A model generated the notes under the pieces. That model saw only the letters and a program-made list of their open reading frames with translations, searched no databases and had not been told where the DNA came from. 5,629 nt of DNA from Ekhidna sp. GTDB taxonomy: Bacteria; Bacteroidota; Bacteroidia; Cytophagales; Cyclobacteriaceae. Shown here piece after piece: positions 1 through 5,629 of the stretch. The position numbers and the translations under genes are program-made. Every line of letters starts with the position of its first letter. The first letter of the stretch is position 1. The stretch lies in NCBI GenBank assembly GCA_028821635.1, contig JAPPDO010000063.1, positions 1 through 5,629 on the forward strand, read 5' to 3'.

Positions 1-134
1 AGGATTTTTTATCAGATGGTTTCAGAGAAATTGATGGCTTGATTTTATTAAGTACTCAGGACGTGACCCTTCAAAGAGCTATTTTTAAGAAAAACGGCAT
101 TAAACTTGGGATTTATTACACAGAAGTTAATTAA
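1..134 (+). CDS. C-terminal end of an upstream gene (possibly DUF4270-type protein), 5' truncated by window edge
   Basis: Reading from base 3, an open frame runs in from before the window and stops at TAA 132-134, giving 43 residues that begin DFLSDGFREIDG and end KLGIYYTEVN. The other two forward frames hit stops within the first 45 bases, so this frame is the coding one. The tail alternates hydrophobic and polar residues like a beta-strand and ends in an 'I-Y-Y-T' motif. This, plus the position just upstream of glmS, recalls the DUF4270 proteins (probable secreted or lipoprotein-like proteins of unknown function) that often precede glmS in Bacteroidota. That family call is from memory of gene order and a short tail, so it is tentative. 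The stop lies 6 bases before the glmS start, so the two genes are probably co-transcribed. Confidence 0.5.
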   Translation, partial: DFLSDGFREIDGLILLSTQDVTLQRAIFKKNGIKLGIYYTEVN

Positions 135-140
135 ACCAAA

Positions 141-1973
141 ATGTGTGGAATTGTTGGATATATAGGAACTAAGGATGCGTATTCCATACTTTTAAAAGGA
201 CTTAAAAGACTGGAATATAGAGGGTATGATAGTGCAGGTATAGCCCTTATTGATGATCTCAACCTGAATATTACCAAGAAAGAGGGGAAGGTCATCAGGT
301 TAGAAGAGGCTGACTGCAAAAAAGAAGGTTCTGTAGGCATAGGACATACAAGGTGGGCGACTCACGGAGAACCCAATGACGAAAATGCCCACCCTCATCT
401 CTCAAATAATGGATCCCTTGCAATCGTTCATAATGGTATCATAGAAAATTATGGAAGTTTAAAAATTGAACTCAAGAAAAAAGGTTATCACTTCTCAAGC
501 GAGACAGACACTGAAGTGCTGGTGAATTTTATAGAGGACATTCAGAAAACAGAATCCCTAAGCCTGGAAGATGCTGTAAGAGTTGCACTCTCAAAAGTCG
601 TTGGTGCTTATGCAATAGCAGTGATTTCAAAAGAAGATACAAATAAGATTGTTGCCGCCAGAAAAGGAAGTCCACTTGTAATTGGTCTAAAAAATGGGGA
701 ATATTTCTTAGCATCTGATGCCTCCCCTATTGTAGAACATACGAACGAAGTCGTTTATTTGAATGATGGAGAAATAGTGGTTCTGACCAAAGAAAATTAT
801 TTCGTAAAAGACGCTAAAGATATTCCGCAAACCCCTTACGTTCAGACTCTTGAAATAAAACTGGAAGAGTTGGAGAAAGGTGGATATGACCATTTCATGC
901 TAAAAGAGATTTTCGGACAACCGGACTCAATCGCTGACTGCATGAGAGGAAGATTGAATGTTGATACAGGGAACTTGGTTCTCGGAGGCATTCAAAGTTA
1001 CTCAAAAGCACTTCAGAATGCGGACAGAATCTTAATCGTGGCGTGTGGAACATCATGGCATGCTGGGCTGGTTGCAGAATACTTCATAGAAGAACTATGC
1101 CGAATACCGGTAGAAGTAGAGTATGCGTCTGAGTTCAGATATAGAAATCCTATAATCAAAGAGGGAGACATCGTGATAGCCATTTCTCAGTCAGGAGAGA
1201 CAGCAGATACCTTGGCAGCGATTGAGCTGGCAAAAGATAGAGGTGCCATAGTGCTTGGCGTGGTAAATACCGTTGGCTCCTCCATTGCAAGAGTGACCCA
1301 CGAAGGCACCTATCTGCATGCAGGCCCAGAGATCGGTGTTGCCTCAACAAAGGCTTTCACTGCGCAGTTGACGGTTCTTTACATGATATTTTTAAAGCTC
1401 GCTTTTCATAAAGGAACAATTGCTCAGAACAAATACCGGCAACTATTAACAGAGCTTGGAAAAATCCCGGAAAAGGCAGCCATCGCTTTGAAGTCCAATG
1501 AGAAAATTAAAGAAATATCCAAGCGGCTTAAAGATGCTCGTAATTTTCTTTATCTCGGAAGAGGCTATAATTTCCCCGTTGCGTTGGAGGGTGCACTCAA
1601 ACTCAAAGAAATCTCATACATTCATGCTGAAGGTTATCCTGCTGCCGAAATGAAGCATGGCCCCATAGCACTTATTGACGAACAGATGCCTGTTGTCTTC
1701 ATCGCAACAAAAGACGGGAGCCACGATAAGATCATATCTAACATTCAGGAAGTAAAAACTCGTAAAGGAATTGTAATTGCGAGTGAAACTAAAGGCGATG
1801 CAGTCATCCCTAAGATGGTAGATTATACGATTGAAGTACCTGTTACACACGAATCATTAATGCCTTTAGTATCCGTAATCCCTCTTCAGCTATTGAGTTA
1901 TCACATTGCTTTGTTGAGAGGAACAAATGTTGATCAACCCAGAAATTTAGCTAAATCAGTAACGGTAGAATAA
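141..1973 (+). CDS. glmS: Glutamine--fructose-6-phosphate aminotransferase (isomerizing), glucosamine-6-phosphate synthase
   Basis: Cytosolic enzyme that makes glucosamine-6-phosphate from fructose-6-phosphate and glutamine, the first committed step to UDP-GlcNAc for peptidoglycan and LPS. The 610 residues match the usual length (609 in E. coli). Residues 2 to about 220 are the class II glutaminase domain: Met is followed directly by Cys2, the N-terminal nucleophile after Met removal, in MCGIVGYIG. The glutamine-binding residues are present: R71-W72, T74-H75-G76, N98-G99 and D123. Two SIS sugar-isomerase domains follow, with ACGTS at 301-305, SQSGET at 349-354, and E490 and H506 in the segment ending EMKHGP. 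The C-terminal tail DQPRNLAKSVTVE carries K605, expected to bind the sugar. All catalytic positions look intact. MCGIVG fixes the start because the Cys must be residue 2. The leader 'ttaaaccaaa' has no Shine-Dalgarno. The 6-base gap upstream leaves no room for a glmS ribozyme, so regulation by that route is unlikely. Confidence 0.98.
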   Translation: MCGIVGYIGTKDAYSILLKGLKRLEYRGYDSAGIALIDDLNLNITKKEGKVIRLEEADCKKEGSVGIGHTRWATHGEPNDENAHPHLSNNGSLAIVHNGIIENYGSLKIELKKKGYHFSSETDTEVLVNFIEDIQKTESLSLEDAVRVALSKVVGAYAIAVISKEDTNKIVAARKGSPLVIGLKNGEYFLASDASPIVEHTNEVVYLNDGEIVVLTKENYFVKDAKDIPQTPYVQTLEIKLEELEKGGYDHFMLKEIFGQPDSIADCMRGRLNVDTGNLVLGGIQSYSKALQNADRILIVACGTSWHAGLVAEYFIEELCRIPVEVEYASEFRYRNPIIKEGDIVIAISQSGETADTLAAIELAKDRGAIVLGVVNTVGSSIARVTHEGTYLHAGPEIGVASTKAFTAQLTVLYMIFLKLAFHKGTIAQNKYRQLLTELGKIPEKAAIALKSNEKIKEISKRLKDARNFLYLGRGYNFPVALEGALKLKEISYIHAEGYPAAEMKHGPIALIDEQMPVVFIATKDGSHDKIISNIQEVKTRKGIVIASETKGDAVIPKMVDYTIEVPVTHESLMPLVSVIPLQLLSYHIALLRGTNVDQPRNLAKSVTVE

Positions 1974-2350
1974 TGAAAGAAATCATTCACTCAAAAAAAG
2001 CCCCAGCACCAATAGGGCCATATTCCCAAGCGGTGAAAGTCGGTAACACCGTCTATATCTCCGGCCAAATTCCAATAGATCAAAACACCGGAAATCTGGC
2101 CGAGGGTACCATAGCGGATGAAACCGAGCAAGTAATGAAAAACATCGGGTTTGTTCTTGAAGCGGCAGGAGCTTCATTTCAAAATATTGTGAAGTGTTCA
2201 ATATTTGTGACAGATATGGCTAATTTTTCAATTATCAACGAAGTTTATGGTAAATATTTTACCACAAATCCGCCCGCTCGTGAAACCGTTGAAGTGAGCG
2301 TGTTACCTAAAGGAGTAAATGTTGAAATATCCTGTGTCGTTGAGCTATGA
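1973..2350 (+). CDS. ridA: RidA family reactive intermediate (2-iminobutanoate/2-iminopropanoate) deaminase
   Basis: Small cytosolic trimeric enzyme of the YjgF/YER057c/UK114 family. It hydrolyses reactive enamine/imine intermediates released by PLP enzymes such as threonine dehydratase, giving 2-oxo acids and ammonia and protecting PLP enzymes from damage. The 125 residues are a near-standard length (about 128). Family marks are visible throughout: A12-P13-I14-G15-P16-Y17-S18-Q19-A20 near the N terminus, YISGQIP at 28-34, and the signature NPPARETVEVSVLPKG at 99-114. The catalytic arginine is R103, with Y17 and E118 at the other expected active-site positions (E. coli Arg105, Tyr17, Glu120), which supports a true RidA rather than an inactive paralogue. 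The ATG shares its A with the last base of the glmS TAA (taatg), so translation is probably coupled to glmS. Confidence 0.96.
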   Translation: MKEIIHSKKAPAPIGPYSQAVKVGNTVYISGQIPIDQNTGNLAEGTIADETEQVMKNIGFVLEAAGASFQNIVKCSIFVTDMANFSIINEVYGKYFTTNPPARETVEVSVLPKGVNVEISCVVEL

Positions 2351-2417
2351 ATCCTTCCGGATCAGATACCTAATGGTTTAGACTTTTAGTTTTAATTCAC
2401 TAACAATAAACTGTAAG
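2351..2417. other. Short intergenic gap between ridA and gltX
   Basis: These 67 bases separate two otherwise tightly packed gene blocks. I see no stem followed by a T tract and no full Bacteroidota promoter. The best -7 candidate is TAGTTTTA at 2387-2394 (one mismatch to TAnnTTTG), but no TTG sits at the proper distance upstream. The last bases before gltX ('caataaactgtaag') are A-rich without a Shine-Dalgarno. The gap may simply be read through. Confidence 0.5.
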
Positions 2418-3974
2418 ATGGGCAACCCTAGAGTAAGATTTGCACCTAGCCCCACCGGTGCGTTGCACATCGGAGGAGTGAGAACTGCGCTATTTAACTA
2501 TTTATTCGCCAAAGCTAATAATGGAACTTTGGTCTTAAGAATTGAAGATACTGATCAAACAAGATACGTTGATGGTGCTGAAGATTACATTAAAGAGGCC
2601 TTGAGGTGGCTGGGAATTACCCCCGATGAAGGTCCTGATAATCAGGGAGATTATGGCCCTTACAGACAATCGGAGAGAAAGTATGTTTACAGAAAATATG
2701 TAGATAAACTATTGGCTGATGGTAATGCCTACTATGCGTTTGACACCCCTGAAGACCTAGAGGAGATGAGAAATCGATTGAAAGAAAATCGTGTGATGAA
2801 CCCTCAATATGATACGCTCACAAGATCTTCTATGAAAAATTCACTCACGCTCTCTGATGAGGAAGTAAGGCAAAGAATTGATGCCGGAGAGCCTTATGTC
2901 ATAAGAATTAAAATTCCGGAGAAAGACGAAGTAAGATTAAACGACCTTATACGGGGGTGGGTGAGAGTGAATACGGAGGTCATGGATGACAAGGTACTGA
3001 TGAAGTCAGATGGAATGCCGACCTATCATTTGGCGAATGTGGTTGACGATCATTTAATGAAAATCACTCACGTTATCAGAGGTGAAGAATGGCTGCCCTC
3101 AACGCCGCTTCATATTTTATTGTATACATTCTTCGGTTGGGAGTATGAAAGACCTCAGTTTGCTCATTTGCCATTGATTTTAAAGCCTGACGGAAATGGA
3201 AAACTAAGTAAAAGGGCTGCGGATAAGGCTGGATTTCCAATCTCCCCACTGAATTGGGAAGACCCGAAGACAAACGAGATTTCCAACGGTTTTAGAGAAG
3301 AGGGATTCTTACCGGAAGCCGTGCTTAATTTTCTTGCGCTTTTAGGATGGAACCCCGGAACAGAACAAGAATTATTCTCTCTTGATGAGTTGATTCAGGA
3401 GTTTAAGATCAATAAGATCAACAAGGCAGGAACTAAGTTTGATTTTGAAAAAGCAAAATGGTTCAATCAACAGTATATCAAACAAAGAGACTCCAAGTTT
3501 TTTGCAGAAGGACTCATTGACCATCTCAGAAGGGTGCATTCCATTCAGTGTCCGACTGATGTTGCCATTCAGATTGTAGATTTGCTCAAAGAGCGTGTTA
3601 CTCTTTCTCACGAGTTCTTTGAGAAAAGCTTGGTCATGTTTAAGCCCCCCCAAACATTTGATCAAAAAATTGTAACGAAAAAATGGAGTAATGACGCTCA
3701 AGCAGCCTTGAGGCTGTTCGCTGAAGAGTTGAGTATCAGAGACGAAATAAGCCAAAAGGAGGCAAAAGAAGTATTCTGGTCAACACTCGAAAGTGCCGGG
3801 TACAAACCGAGACAATTTATGCAGATACTAAGGGTTGCATTGACCGGTGAAGGTTCCGGCCCGGATTTAATGGCTATGATTCACATCATCGGACCAAAAA
3901 AAGCCGCTGAAAGAATCAAAAATGCAATTAATTTGTTATTAAAACAAAACGAAAATAATGAGTCAAAAAGATAA
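2418..3974 (+). CDS. gltX: Glutamate--tRNA ligase (GluRS), class I, Bacteroidota type
   Basis: Cytosolic class I aminoacyl-tRNA synthetase that activates glutamate with ATP and charges tRNA-Glu. The Rossmann catalytic domain opens with VRFAPSPTGALHIGG; H17-I18-G19-G20 is the GluRS form of the HIGH motif. R41-I42-E43-D44-T45-D46 follows, and the KMSKS equivalent is K262-L263-S264-K265-R266. DDHLMKITHVIRGEEWLPST is the usual stretch before it. The C-terminal half is a helical anticodon-binding region. At 518 residues it is longer than E. coli GluRS (471), partly through an insertion at about 267-291 between KLSKR and the conserved FREEGFLPEA. The loop that holds zinc cysteines in E. coli reads AYYAFDT (104-110), with A107 and D109 in place of Cys, so this enzyme is predicted not to bind that zinc. 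Both traits match what I recall of Bacteroidota GluRS. The start gives the usual short N-terminal tail before the beta strand. The window does not show whether the enzyme is discriminating or non-discriminating. Confidence 0.97.
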   Translation: MGNPRVRFAPSPTGALHIGGVRTALFNYLFAKANNGTLVLRIEDTDQTRYVDGAEDYIKEALRWLGITPDEGPDNQGDYGPYRQSERKYVYRKYVDKLLADGNAYYAFDTPEDLEEMRNRLKENRVMNPQYDTLTRSSMKNSLTLSDEEVRQRIDAGEPYVIRIKIPEKDEVRLNDLIRGWVRVNTEVMDDKVLMKSDGMPTYHLANVVDDHLMKITHVIRGEEWLPSTPLHILLYTFFGWEYERPQFAHLPLILKPDGNGKLSKRAADKAGFPISPLNWEDPKTNEISNGFREEGFLPEAVLNFLALLGWNPGTEQELFSLDELIQEFKINKINKAGTKFDFEKAKWFNQQYIKQRDSKFFAEGLIDHLRRVHSIQCPTDVAIQIVDLLKERVTLSHEFFEKSLVMFKPPQTFDQKIVTKKWSNDAQAALRLFAEELSIRDEISQKEAKEVFWSTLESAGYKPRQFMQILRVALTGEGSGPDLMAMIHIIGPKKAAERIKNAINLLLKQNENNESKR

Positions 3975-4146
3975 AGCTAAAGTGCATAAAGATTTAGAGG
4001 GACTAGAACTCAGTGTTGATTCTTTTGGTGAAATAAAATCAAACATGCCCATTGATCAGATCAATAAGTTCCTTAATAAGAATGTTGAAGACAAAAAACT
4101 CAAGAATCGAAAAGATTTAGATGAACTAAAAAAGATAAATGAGTAA
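3958..4146 (+). CDS. Small charged protein of unknown function, overlapping gltX
   Basis: A 62-residue frame that starts inside the 3' end of gltX (17-base overlap, +1 frame) and ends 8 bases into the next gene. The ATG sits in an A-rich context (aaaacgaaaataATG) like its neighbours. The product is highly charged and lysine-rich, with no cysteine, no signal peptide and no membrane segment. Three parts can be seen: a Lys/Asp-rich N terminus (MSQKDKAKVHKDLEGLEL), a short middle with SFGEIKSNMPIDQINKFLNK (about 22-41), and a Lys/Glu/Asp-rich, probably helical tail (VEDKKLKNR...DELKKINE). The frame fills exactly the space between gltX and the dehydrogenase, and its overlaps at both ends argue that it is a real gene. 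I have a faint recollection of similar small 'hypothetical' proteins ending in an NVEDKKL-type motif in Bacteroidota, but I cannot assign a function. It is probably translated by coupling to gltX. Confidence 0.8.
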   Translation: MSQKDKAKVHKDLEGLELSVDSFGEIKSNMPIDQINKFLNKNVEDKKLKNRKDLDELKKINE

Positions 4147-5347
4147 AAAAATTGGATTGATTCGGGAAGGAAAAGTTCCAATTGACAGAAGAACGCCTTT
4201 ATCTCCGTATCAAGCTAAATTAGTAGAAGAAAGATTCGGAGTTAAACTAGTTGTTCAATCAAGTGAAATAAGATGCTTTTTAGACGAAGATTATGAAAAG
4301 GCTGGATTAGCCATTGTAGAGTCCGTTGAAGATTGCGATATAATTCTCGGTGTCAAAGAAATACCACCGGAAAACTTAGTACCCCGTAAAACTCACCTTT
4401 TCTTCTCTCATACGATCAAGAAGCAAGCGTATAACAGGAAACTTCTTCAGGCAATTTTAGAAAAAAAAATTACCCTGATTGATTGGGAGACACTGGTTAA
4501 TGAGAATGGCGATCGGGTGATTGCTTTTGGACGCTGGGCAGGCATAATAGGAGCTTATAATGGGCTCTGGGCTTACGGCAAACGGTACAACCTCTTCTCA
4601 TCTCAAAGAGCATATCAATGCTTCAACTATGAAGCATTAAAAAAAGAACATTTCAAAATTAAACTCCCGAATATCAAGGTTGTAATTACCGGAGGAGGAC
4701 GGGTAGCAAGAGGAGCGATGGAGGTTTTGCATGGGGTTGGCATCAGAAAAGTAACGGCCAACGACTTTCTTAGCAAAACATTTGATGAACCGGTCTTTGC
4801 CCAACTAAACTCAAAAGATTACCATCAACGTTTTGATACGGGTGAGTTCGCTCAGAAAGAGTTTTATTCAAATCCTGAGTTATACAAAGGAGATTTTCTG
4901 AAATACGCCCGCAAAACTGATTTGCTTATTGCAAGTGCTTTTTGGAACCCATCTTCCCCTGTCTTATTTACCAGAGAAGATATTCTTCAGGATGGCCTCC
5001 GCATCAAAGTGATTGCTGACATTACCTGCGACATTGGGGGATCCATACCCACAACGAAGAGGGTTAGTACGATAGAAGATCCCATTTACGATTACAACCC
5101 GGTCAGCGACCTCATTGAAAAAGCACTGACAGATGATGGGAATATCACCGTCATGGCCGTTGATAACCTGCCATGTGAACTGCCAAGGGATGCATCGGAG
5201 ACTTTTGGTCGTGAACTGCTGAGTAATGTGCTGCCCTATCTTTTAGGCCCTGATGAAGAAGAAATGATAAAAAATGCAACCATTGCTGAAAAAGGGCATC
5301 TTACAAAAAAGTATTCTTATTTGCAGAATTATGTAGATGGGAAGTAA
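4139..5347 (+). CDS. Lysine-ketoglutarate reductase / saccharopine dehydrogenase (lysine-forming)-like NAD(P)-dependent oxidoreductase
   Basis: Predicted cytosolic dehydrogenase of the AlaDH/PNT fold, probably interconverting lysine plus 2-oxoglutarate and saccharopine. The N-terminal domain (1 to about 130) has REGKVPIDRRTPLSP, with R17/R18 at the substrate-arginine position. K73 in GVKE and H91 in FFSHTIK match the catalytic Lys77/His96 pair of yeast Lys1. IDWETL...RVIAFGRWAGIIGA (114-139) also closely parallels Lys1. The nucleotide-binding motif is TGGGRVARGA (184-193). D294-I295-T296-C297-D298-I299-G300-G301-S302 resembles plant LKR, and V341-D342-N343-L344-P345 leading into ELPRDASE is a hallmark of LKR/Lys1 rather than of alanine dehydrogenase. 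At 402 residues it is slightly longer than yeast Lys1 (373) and has no fused glutamate-forming saccharopine dehydrogenase domain. The ATG overlaps the small upstream gene by 8 bases, so translation is probably coupled. In Bacteroidota a catabolic lysine role is more likely than biosynthesis (inference). Automated annotation may call it alanine dehydrogenase or a generic oxidoreductase. Confidence 0.85.
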   Translation: MSKKIGLIREGKVPIDRRTPLSPYQAKLVEERFGVKLVVQSSEIRCFLDEDYEKAGLAIVESVEDCDIILGVKEIPPENLVPRKTHLFFSHTIKKQAYNRKLLQAILEKKITLIDWETLVNENGDRVIAFGRWAGIIGAYNGLWAYGKRYNLFSSQRAYQCFNYEALKKEHFKIKLPNIKVVITGGGRVARGAMEVLHGVGIRKVTANDFLSKTFDEPVFAQLNSKDYHQRFDTGEFAQKEFYSNPELYKGDFLKYARKTDLLIASAFWNPSSPVLFTREDILQDGLRIKVIADITCDIGGSIPTTKRVSTIEDPIYDYNPVSDLIEKALTDDGNITVMAVDNLPCELPRDASETFGRELLSNVLPYLLGPDEEEMIKNATIAEKGHLTKKYSYLQNYVDGK

Positions 5348-5364
5348 AAACCTGTCAGCCCTCT

Positions 5365-5411
5365 CTAGGATGGAATTAAGCCCATCCTCAAGAAAAAAAT
5401 ATATATCCTAG
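5365..5411. repeat. Pair of alternative hairpins just after the dehydrogenase gene
   Basis: AGGATGG (5367-5373) pairs perfectly with CCATCCT (5382-5388) around an 8-base loop. The overlapping CTAGGAT (5365-5371) can instead pair perfectly with ATCCTAG (5405-5411). The two stems share bases 5367-5371, so they cannot form together. The first stem lies 19 bases after the TAA of the dehydrogenase gene, where a terminator would be expected, but it is followed by an A run (5393-5399) rather than T residues, so it is not a standard intrinsic terminator on the + strand. It could still cause Rho-dependent or weak termination, or protect the 3' end of the mRNA. Confidence 0.5.
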
Positions 5412-5446
5412 TATAAGAAACTCACTTTCTGTCATCGCTCCCTGCC

Positions 5447-5505
5447 CTCTGTGGTTCAATCGTTATTCAAAGCCCCCACTAAGGGTCGTTTGTAACGACA
5501 CAGAG
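5447..5505. repeat. REP-like palindromic element with nested hairpin
   Basis: Outer arms CTCTGTG (5447-5453) and CACAGAG (5499-5505) are perfect 7-base inverted repeats. Nested at the right side is a perfect 6-base stem, GTCGTT (5485-5490) and AACGAC (5494-5499), with the triloop TGT. CCC at 5475-5477 and GGG at 5483-5485 could add a further stem. The outer arms read CTCTGTGGTT and ACACAGAGAAA, a wording I recall from short dispersed repeats in environmental bacterial genomes. Multicopy status cannot be judged from one window. No ORF of note is inside it. Confidence 0.45.
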
Positions 5506-5566
5506 AAACATAAATCAACAACTTCCCGCTCAATAAGAAAAAAAATTAAAAAAACTTGCAAAAACA

Positions 5567-5597
5567 TTTGCATCTTTAACTAATTGTTTTATGTTTG
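5567..5597 (+). promoter_or_regulatory. Bacteroidota-type housekeeping promoter
   Basis: TTTG at 5567-5570 and TATGTTTG at 5590-5597 are separated by 19 bases, an exact match to the Bacteroidota primary sigma consensus (-33 TTTG, -7 TAnnTTTG). A-rich runs at 5538-5545 and 5548-5554 lie upstream like an UP element. Transcription would start at about 5602-5605, leaving a leader of roughly 12-15 bases before the ATG at 5617. It drives the gene that leaves the window on the right. Confidence 0.8.
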
Positions 5598-5616
5598 CAC
5601 CTTAATTAATAAAATT

Positions 5617-5629
5617 ATGAAACGGATAT
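5617..5629 (+). CDS. Start of a downstream gene, 3' truncated by window edge
   Basis: ATG AAA CGG ATA T reads M-K-R-I and runs off the end. It is supported by its place 19 bases after a strong promoter -7 element and by an A/T-rich leader (cttaattaataaaatt) like those of Bacteroidota genes. The earlier ATG at 5591 lies within the -7 element and meets a stop after three further codons. A start of M-K-R would suit a signal peptide or lipoprotein, but four residues cannot show this. No function can be given. Confidence 0.5.

Noticed and set aside
131..141. Possible glmS ribozyme or riboswitch ahead of glmS
   Set aside because: Only 6 bases separate the upstream stop from the glmS ATG, and the preceding sequence is coding. 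The ribozyme needs well over 100 bases and is mainly a Firmicutes feature.
1614..1850. 78-residue open frame on the - strand inside glmS
   Set aside because: Antisense to the conserved second SIS domain of GlmS, with no domain resemblance or promoter. A shadow frame.
2371..2400. Promoter for gltX with -7 TAGTTTTA at 2387-2394
   Set aside because: One mismatch in the -7 box, and no TTG or TTTG about 19 bases upstream. Not strong enough to list as a promoter.
3372..3755. 127-residue open frame on the - strand inside gltX
   Set aside because: It lies wholly antisense to a clearly conserved synthetase region, has no recognisable domain, and fits a chance shadow frame.
5365..5400. Intrinsic terminator after the dehydrogenase gene
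   Set aside because: The 7-base stem is perfect, but it is followed by an A run, not T residues, on the + strand. On the - strand the T run would come before the stem.
5451..5478. tRNA-like GTGGTTCAATC, similar to a T-arm
   Set aside because: No matching T stem, acceptor stem, anticodon arm or CCA end can be drawn around it. It lies inside the inverted-repeat cluster.

Overview
The window looks like a piece of a Bacteroidota chromosome, most likely Cytophagales or a relative. The DNA is moderately AT-rich. No gene has a Shine-Dalgarno sequence; starts are preceded by A-rich leaders instead. The last intergenic region carries a textbook Bacteroidota promoter (TTTG, 19 bases, TATGTTTG). The glutamyl-tRNA synthetase has the zinc-less loop and post-KLSKR insertion that I associate with that phylum. 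Everything readable is on the + strand, and nothing looks like a mobile element, CRISPR array or defence system.

Layout: (1) 1-134, the last 43 codons of an upstream gene, possibly a DUF4270-type protein. (2) 141-1973, glmS, glucosamine-6-phosphate synthase, complete. (3) 1973-2350, ridA, an enamine/imine deaminase whose start shares one base with the glmS stop. (4) 2351-2417, a 67-base gap with no clear signal. (5) 2418-3974, gltX, glutamyl-tRNA synthetase. (6) 3958-4146, a 62-residue charged protein of unknown function, overlapping gltX by 17 bases. (7) 4139-5347, a stand-alone lysine-ketoglutarate reductase-like (saccharopine-forming) dehydrogenase, overlapping the small gene by 8 bases. 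(8) 5348-5616, a non-coding stretch with several inverted repeats, including a REP-like palindrome cluster, followed by a promoter. (9) 5617 to the window end, the first codons of a probable next gene.

The genes form two tightly packed blocks: upstream gene-glmS-ridA and gltX-small ORF-LKR-like. They may be one transcript, since the gap between the blocks has no convincing promoter or terminator. The common theme is glutamine/glutamate and amino-nitrogen metabolism: GlmS uses glutamine and releases glutamate, GltX charges glutamate onto tRNA, the LKR-like enzyme would join lysine to 2-oxoglutarate, and RidA removes reactive imine/enamine by-products. This thematic link is inference. Most of the window is ordinary housekeeping sequence. 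The parts worth a second look are the small overlapping gene and the palindromes in the last 280 bases.
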